Assembly (NCBI GenBank): GCA_020630805.1
Contig: JAHDIM010000007.1
Span: 5,908 to 51,325, forward strand
DNA: 45,418 nt
From: Anaerolineales bacterium
GTDB lineage: Bacteria; Chloroflexota; Anaerolineae; Anaerolineales; UBA6668
Direction of reading: 5' to 3'
The notes beneath the pieces are model-generated. The model searched no databases and was not told where the DNA came from. It saw nothing but the letters and a program-made list of their open reading frames with translations. Shown here piece by piece: positions 40,574 to 45,418 of this stretch (position 1 is the first letter of the stretch; each line of letters begins with the position of its first letter). A program made the translations under genes and the position numbers.

Positions 40574-42621
40574 TTGAACTCAATCTCACAGTTCTAAACC
40601 ATACAGGTTTGCATGCGCGTCCGGCGCGTGAACTGGTGAATCTTGCGAAGAAATTTTCTTCGAAAATACAGATTGCCCATGGCGACCGCAGCGGAAATGC
40701 TAAAAGCCTAATTTCCGTTTTGAAGCTAGGTGTTGCCTCCGGTGGTGAAATTTGCTTTCAGATTTCAGGAGAAGATGAAGCAGAAGCAGCTGAACAGTTG
40801 CGCCAAGCAGTACTCTCTGGACTAGGAGAGTCTGTTTCCGTAAATGGCAGCCATCCTGAAAGCGAATCTGAACCAACTTCAACGCCTGTTGAAGTGCCGG
40901 AGGTTTCCACTCCTAAACCCAGACCTTCTGATTTTTCATTTCCAGTAGATCTGAGAGGTGTGGCGGCATCAAGTGGCTTAGCACTTGGCCCAATTTTTCA
41001 GCTTCAAGTGACGACAGTTTCAAGTGACACCTCTTATCAGGGTGCGCAGGCTGAGACTGCTCGCTTGTATAAAGCGCTTGCTTCTGCAACAGAAGAGTTA
41101 AGTGAACTTTCCGCAAAGTTGACAGCAGATGGTGTTACAGATGCTGCCAAGATCTTTGATGTGCACGCAGACCTGATTGCAGACGGGGCGTTGCTGGACC
41201 AAGTCAAAGCTGAAATTGATGCCGGAAAACGTGCAACCAAAGCTTGGGCTGACAGTATTGAGTCTTACGCGACAGAGCTTAGCCAAATGCCAGACCCAAT
41301 TTTGTCCGCACGATCTAGCGACCTGCGAGATGTCGGGCGACGCGTGACGGGGCATTTGACAGGTGCATCGCACCAAATGGAACTGCCAACTGAACCGGTT
41401 GTGATTGTTGCCGAGGAATTGTTCCCATCTGAAACGGCAATGTTGGATCCTAATAACGTATTAGGCATTATTACTGCTTCTGGTGGTGCGACGGACCATG
41501 CTGCAATTTTGGCGCGTGCGTTGGCATTACCTGCAATTGTAAGTGCTGGCCCAGATATTTTGAAACAAGCAAACGGCACAAAAGTGTTGTTTGATGGCTC
41601 AGTTGGAACGATTGCGCTCAATCCAAGTGATGCGCTTCAAGAGCAAGCGAAAGCAGCAATTGAGAAGCAGCGTGCTCGCAATGAAGCCCTCCGTGAAGCG
41701 GCCAAGCAAATGGCCAAAACTACCGATGGACACTTAGTTGAAATTGGTAGTAATGCGGGGAGTTTGGAAGATGTCCAGCGCGGTACTGAAAACGGCACCG
41801 ATGGTATTGGCTTGTTCCGTACGGAATTCCTGTACTTGGGTCGCGACTCAGCGCCAACAGAGGAAGAACAAGGCAGTATTTATCGTAGCATTCTGGAAGA
41901 ACTAAACGGTAAGCCACTTATTATTCGCACGCTAGACATTGGCGGTGACAAAGTTGTGCCTTATATGGATCTTCCTGAAGAAGCAAATCCATTCTTGGGC
42001 GTTCGCGGTATCCGTTTGTCTCTGTCACAACTTGACTTGTTCAAAGCGCAACTGCGTACCATTCTGACTTTGCCAGATGTCTCTGCTGTTCGCATCATGT
42101 TCCCTATGATTGCAACGTTGGAAGACTGGAGCAAGGCGCGTGCAGTGGTAACAGAATTGCAGAAAGAAACCGGCGTTACCGATATCAAAGTCGGGATGAT
42201 GGTAGAAGTACCATCAGCAGCAGTCCTTGCAGATTTGTTTGCACGTGAAGTTGACTTCTTCTCCATTGGGACGAATGATCTTACGCAATATACCTTGGCA
42301 ATGGACCGCACCAATAGCGTGCTAACTGCACAGCTAGACGGCTTACACCCCGCTGTGCTCCGACTGATCGCAAGAGTTGCTGAAGCTGCAAAAGCGGCTG
42401 GCAAATGGGTCGGTGTGTGTGGCGAATTGGGCGGTGACTTAGATGCTGTGCCAATTTTGGTCGGCCTAGGGCTCAATGAACTAAGCGTTGCGCCACCACT
42501 TGTAGGTCAGGTGAAAGACCGTGTTCGCAACCTTTCCTATACAGACTGTCAGAAACTGGCGAAAGCCGCATTGCAACAAACATCCGCTGCTGCTGTGCGT
42601 GAACTCGTCCGCAAACACTAA
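40570..42621 (+). CDS. HPr-enzyme I fusion (general PTS proteins)
   Basis: A 683-residue fusion. HPr domain (1-88) with His15 in NHTGLHARPA and Ser46 in NAKSLISVL; a Pro/Glu/Ser/Thr-rich linker (about 92-120); then enzyme I: N-terminal domain (about 125-290), phosphohistidine His310 in GGATDHAAILARALALPAIV, PEP-binding barrel with LFRTEFLYLGRD, SIGTNDLTQYTLAMDR and WVGVCGELGGD. It starts the phosphoryl relay from PEP. The conserved Ser46 suggests control by an HPr kinase. A four-base overlap couples it to EIIA. Confidence 0.95.
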   Translation: MIELNLTVLNHTGLHARPARELVNLAKKFSSKIQIAHGDRSGNAKSLISVLKLGVASGGEICFQISGEDEAEAAEQLRQAVLSGLGESVSVNGSHPESESEPTSTPVEVPEVSTPKPRPSDFSFPVDLRGVAASSGLALGPIFQLQVTTVSSDTSYQGAQAETARLYKALASATEELSELSAKLTADGVTDAAKIFDVHADLIADGALLDQVKAEIDAGKRATKAWADSIESYATELSQMPDPILSARSSDLRDVGRRVTGHLTGASHQMELPTEPVVIVAEELFPSETAMLDPNNVLGIITASGGATDHAAILARALALPAIVSAGPDILKQANGTKVLFDGSVGTIALNPSDALQEQAKAAIEKQRARNEALREAAKQMAKTTDGHLVEIGSNAGSLEDVQRGTENGTDGIGLFRTEFLYLGRDSAPTEEEQGSIYRSILEELNGKPLIIRTLDIGGDKVVPYMDLPEEANPFLGVRGIRLSLSQLDLFKAQLRTILTLPDVSAVRIMFPMIATLEDWSKARAVVTELQKETGVTDIKVGMMVEVPSAAVLADLFAREVDFFSIGTNDLTQYTLAMDRTNSVLTAQLDGLHPAVLRLIARVAEAAKAAGKWVGVCGELGGDLDAVPILVGLGLNELSVAPPLVGQVKDRVRNLSYTDCQKLAKAALQQTSAAAVRELVRKH

Positions 42622-42628
42622 CTTCAAA

Positions 42629-42651
42629 TGCCCACCACATTGTGGTGGGCA
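42629..42651. terminator. perfect 23-bp palindromic hairpin after the HPr-EI gene
   Basis: TGCCCACCACA (42629-42639) and TGTGGTGGGCA (42641-42651) are exact reverse complements around one base. No T-run follows, so it may be an intercistronic mRNA stabiliser or a partial terminator. The adjoining GGCACTAC resembles the outer end of the 20.4-kb palindrome. Confidence 0.6.
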
Positions 42652-42704
42652 CTACCTCTCAATGATGACCCTTTCAAAAGCGGTCAATTAGTAAAACAGA
42701 CGAT

Positions 42705-44402
42705 ATGACTTCAAAGAACCTTGCTTGGAATATGTATGGTGCTGGTCTTGAAAATATTGGCGTTGACGGCAACCCTGAAGTTGTCCCGATGCCAGAAGAA
42801 CCAGCTGATGATCAACTTTTGGTACGTGTTGATTGTGTTGGGATGTGTTTTTCAGATGTCAAGCTCATCCGTCAAGGCGGCAGCCATGCCAAGCTGTATA
42901 ACCGTGACTTGAGCCAAGAACCAACCCGTCTTGGTCACGAAGCCACCCTCACTATTCTTGCTGTGGGTGACTCACTCAAAGATGACTATAAAGTTGGTGA
43001 ACGCTATGCCGTCCAGCCTGATATCTATCAGCAAGGGCGGAGCACTGCTTATGGATACACCATTCCTGGTGGGCTTATTCAATACCACTTAGTAGGTCCA
43101 GAAGTGCTGGCCGCAGATGACGGTGCCTATGTATTGCCAATCAAAGAATCGCTTGGCTATGCAGAAGCAGCACTCACAGAGCCTTGGGCTTGTGTAGAAG
43201 CCTCCTACACGCAACGGCGCCGCCTTAGCCCCTTGGCTGGCGGGACAATGTGGATTGTTGGCCAACCTGGCGATGAAACCGACTATACCTTTGCTGATGG
43301 CGTAATTGCGCCAAGCAAAATTATTGCAACAGACATCTCCGAGAAATTACTCAAAACATTGCAGTCGCAAACCGATGCGCAAATTATTGAGTGCAACAGT
43401 GTGTCTGCTGAAAACTATGCCAAACTGTCAGAACGCTTCGCAGACGGCGAAGGGTTTGATGACATCATCATGCTGGCACCAACGTCTGCAGATGCGGTTA
43501 CCGAAGCTGGCAAGCTGATTGCCTTCCGCGGCACGCTTAATATTGTTGGCACTGAGCCGCTAGACGGGAATCCAATGATTGACGTGGGTCGTTTGCACTA
43601 TCACTACACGGCCTTTGTTGGGACGAATGGAACTGACATCACTGCCGCTTACGGTGAAGCGCGCAACCGTTGTGAACTCCAAGCTGGTGGCACCGCAGTG
43701 TTCATTGGTGCTGGTGGCCCAATGGGGCAAATGCATGTACAGCGTGCTATTGAACTACCAAATGGCCCGCAAAAGATTATTGCAACGGAAATTAGTGATT
43801 TGCGTCTAGAGACCTTGGCAGAACGCTTTGGTCCATTGGCAGAAGCCCATGGCAAAGAGTTGGTAACGTTCAACCCTCAAACGTCAGAACAAAGCACCGT
43901 GGACTTTGTGAAATCACAAACTAATGGCGAAGGCGCAGATGATGTTGTCGTTTCAGTTCCGGTACCAGTGCTGATGGCTGAAGGTGGCGAAATGATGAAT
44001 GCTAACGGTATGTTGGTGCTCTTTGCTGGGGTCAAGAATGGCTCAATGGCGCCACTGAAGGTCAGCGACATTTACTTGCACAATGCGCAGTTCACTGGAA
44101 CTTCTGGTTCAAAACTGTCAGATCAACAAATTGTGATTGACAAGACCTTGGCCGGTGAACTCTCTCCAAACCGTTCTGTAGCAGCAGTTGGTGGGATGCG
44201 GGCGGCACATGAAGGCATCGAAGCCATGATGACAGCGCGCTATGCAGGGAAAGTTATTATCTTCCCGCAGATTGAAGATCTTCCATTACAAAGTGTTGAA
44301 GAACTTGCAGCGGCGCATCCAGACATTGGCGCACTGCTTGGGCCAAATGATCTTTGGACGAAAGCTGCTGAAGACGCCCTGATTGCAAAATTTGGCGCAT
44401 GA
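42705..44402 (+). CDS. MDR zinc-dependent polyol-phosphate dehydrogenase-like protein with duplicated Rossmann domain
   Basis: A 565-residue protein, far longer than the usual 340-430 of medium-chain dehydrogenases. The catalytic domain has zinc ligands Cys48 (VGMCFSDVK) and His78/Glu79 (RLGHEATL). Two Rossmann units follow: residues about 178-315 (GGTMWIVGQPG...IIATDIS, ending FVGTNGTDI) and about 328-470 (GGTAVFIGAGGPMGQ...IIATEIS, ending FTGTSGSKL). The second keeps the nucleotide motif; the first is degenerate. Related to L-sorbose-1-phosphate reductase/YggP-like enzymes beside mannitol PTS genes. It probably oxidises the imported polyol phosphate. Confidence 0.8.
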   Translation: MTSKNLAWNMYGAGLENIGVDGNPEVVPMPEEPADDQLLVRVDCVGMCFSDVKLIRQGGSHAKLYNRDLSQEPTRLGHEATLTILAVGDSLKDDYKVGERYAVQPDIYQQGRSTAYGYTIPGGLIQYHLVGPEVLAADDGAYVLPIKESLGYAEAALTEPWACVEASYTQRRRLSPLAGGTMWIVGQPGDETDYTFADGVIAPSKIIATDISEKLLKTLQSQTDAQIIECNSVSAENYAKLSERFADGEGFDDIIMLAPTSADAVTEAGKLIAFRGTLNIVGTEPLDGNPMIDVGRLHYHYTAFVGTNGTDITAAYGEARNRCELQAGGTAVFIGAGGPMGQMHVQRAIELPNGPQKIIATEISDLRLETLAERFGPLAEAHGKELVTFNPQTSEQSTVDFVKSQTNGEGADDVVVSVPVPVLMAEGGEMMNANGMLVLFAGVKNGSMAPLKVSDIYLHNAQFTGTSGSKLSDQQIVIDKTLAGELSPNRSVAAVGGMRAAHEGIEAMMTARYAGKVIIFPQIEDLPLQSVEELAAAHPDIGALLGPNDLWTKAAEDALIAKFGA

Positions 44403-45325
44403 TCTACACGGTTACGCTAAACCCCGCAGTTGATAAACAAATTACGGTCCCTACAGTTTCGTTAGGGACCGTCTTGCGTGCCAGTGCAGTGCAGTCAGAC
44501 GCAGGCGGTAAGGGATTTAATGTCTCGCGTGCGTTGAAAATGCAAGGCACAAACAGCTGCGCACTTGGCTTTGTTGGCGGTGCAACGGGTGAATTTCTGA
44601 TTAAGGCGTTGGCAGATGTTGGCGTTGATACTGACTTTATTCAAGTCTCCGAAGCAACCCGCACGAATGTGAGTGTGGTTAGCGAAGGGGAAGGGCCGCA
44701 TCTCAAAGTCAATGAAGCCGGCCCGACTATTGATGAAGCCACTGTTGGGCAATTTTTGACGAAAGTTGAATCGTTAGCACAAGCCGGAGATTGGTGGGTG
44801 CTTGCAGGTAGTTTGCCACCTGGTGTCCCAGCCGATATTTACGCTACTCTGACAAAGTTATTGTCTGAGCAGGGCGTCAATGTCGTGGCGGATACGAGTG
44901 GTGCGGCGCTTGAAGCCTGCATTGCCGCAAAACCAGCGTTGATCAAGCCAAACCATCATGAGGCGAGTGTGCTACTTGGCCGCGAAATTGACACCTTAGC
45001 CGATGCAGCGGCTGCAGCCATAGAGTTGCAAGCGCGTGGGGTTGACTATGTTGTGATCTCAATGGGTGGCGATGGTGCCGTGTTAGCAACTGACAATACG
45101 GCCTATGTGGCTGAAGCCCCCACGATTGTAGAACGCAATCCAGTTGGCGCGGGTGATGCCATGGTGGCGGGGCTTGTAAAACAACTATCAGAAGGCAATA
45201 GTGCTGCAGAAGCGTTGCGTTGGGGCATTGCAACTGGTGCCGTTAGCGCTAGTTTAGATGGGACTGCTTTCGGTTCCAATGCGGAAGTTGCCGAACTTGC
45301 TAGCCAAGTTGTAATTGGCGGTTAA
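44399..45325 (+). CDS. PfkB-family sugar-phosphate kinase (1-phosphofructokinase/tagatose-6-phosphate kinase type)
   Basis: A 308-residue kinase: TVTLNPAVDKQITV at the N-terminus, the sugar-binding motif DAGGKGFNVSRALKMQG, and the catalytic NPVGAGDAMVAGL (Asp253). The subfamily phosphorylates fructose-1-P, fructose-6-P or tagatose-6-P. In this locus it should take the ketose phosphate made by the dehydrogenase, so a 6-phosphate substrate is as likely as fructose-1-P. It overlaps the dehydrogenase stop by four bases. Confidence 0.9.
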   Translation: MIYTVTLNPAVDKQITVPTVSLGTVLRASAVQSDAGGKGFNVSRALKMQGTNSCALGFVGGATGEFLIKALADVGVDTDFIQVSEATRTNVSVVSEGEGPHLKVNEAGPTIDEATVGQFLTKVESLAQAGDWWVLAGSLPPGVPADIYATLTKLLSEQGVNVVADTSGAALEACIAAKPALIKPNHHEASVLLGREIDTLADAAAAAIELQARGVDYVVISMGGDGAVLATDNTAYVAEAPTIVERNPVGAGDAMVAGLVKQLSEGNSAAEALRWGIATGAVSASLDGTAFGSNAEVAELASQVVIGG

Positions 45326-45327
45326 GT

Positions 45328-45375
45328 GTTTCGCAACAAGAATTTAGCAATAAATGCGACAATTGCATGCGAAAC
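45328..45375 (+). other. inverted repeat after the kinase gene
   Basis: GTTTCGCA (45328-45335) and TGCGAAAC (45368-45375) are exact reverse complements 32 bases apart. No T-run; the window ends soon after. Possibly the loop-out base of a larger structure or the end of the operon. Confidence 0.4.
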
Positions 45376-45418
45376 CTTCAGTAAAAACCAGATCTAACGT
45401 CAATTCTATTTTTGAGAA

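Overview
The window looks like a chromosomal segment from a Chloroflexota bacterium (Anaerolineae-like). This placement is inferred from gene content and rests on no marker gene: lipoproteins with Thr/Pro/Glu-rich linkers after the lipobox, a small SWIM zinc-finger protein, a BFN/DUF151 nuclease, a YtxH-like protein, an MttB-family methyltransferase without an in-frame amber codon, and moderate GC. I saw no tRNA, rRNA, CRISPR array, transposase or prophage gene.

Region 1 (1-15.5 kb) is a cell-surface polysaccharide locus. It holds the end of one MBOAT O-acyltransferase, a complete second MBOAT paired with an SGNH-like partner, three large GT-C-like membrane proteins, a CotH-kinase lipoprotein with lamin-tail domains, and a minus-strand module (FkbH-like enzyme, VOC protein, SAM methyltransferase, acyl carrier protein). 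The module suggests that an ACP-bound glyceryl or related acyl group is made for decorating a glycan. A 42-aa membrane protein lies between two GT-C genes.

Region 2 (15.5-27 kb) is mostly housekeeping. It begins with a very clear cysteine attenuator: an extended -10 promoter, a (nearly) leaderless 19-codon ORF with six Cys codons, an intrinsic terminator, then a two-gene YeeE/YedE sulfur importer. It continues with fabF, a conserved small protein, a YtxH-like gene, a RarD-like transporter, a secreted metallopeptidase, a DUF2306-like protein, a DUF151 nuclease, a SWIM protein preceded by a second leaderless uORF plus terminator, an LPG-synthase-like membrane protein and an FAD oxidoreductase.

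Region 3 (27-36 kb) is a catabolic cluster for methylated amines or betaines. An Lrp/AsnC regulator is divergent from a dimethylglycine/sarcosine dehydrogenase-like FAD-GcvT fusion, followed by an MttB-like methyltransferase, a class III aminotransferase, a DAO-family oxidase, an SRPBCC protein and an Asp/Glu-racemase-fold protein that has lost both catalytic cysteines. Four consecutive gaps between these genes each hold a different inverted repeat built from short degenerate tandem units.

Region 4 (36.6-45.4 kb) is a self-contained mannitol-type PTS: a PRD-containing MtlR-like regulator, EIIC, EIIB, EIIA, an HPr-EI fusion, a polyol-phosphate dehydrogenase-like MDR protein with a duplicated Rossmann domain, and a PfkB-family sugar-phosphate kinase. 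Import, phosphoryl relay, oxidation and second phosphorylation could all be served by this one locus.
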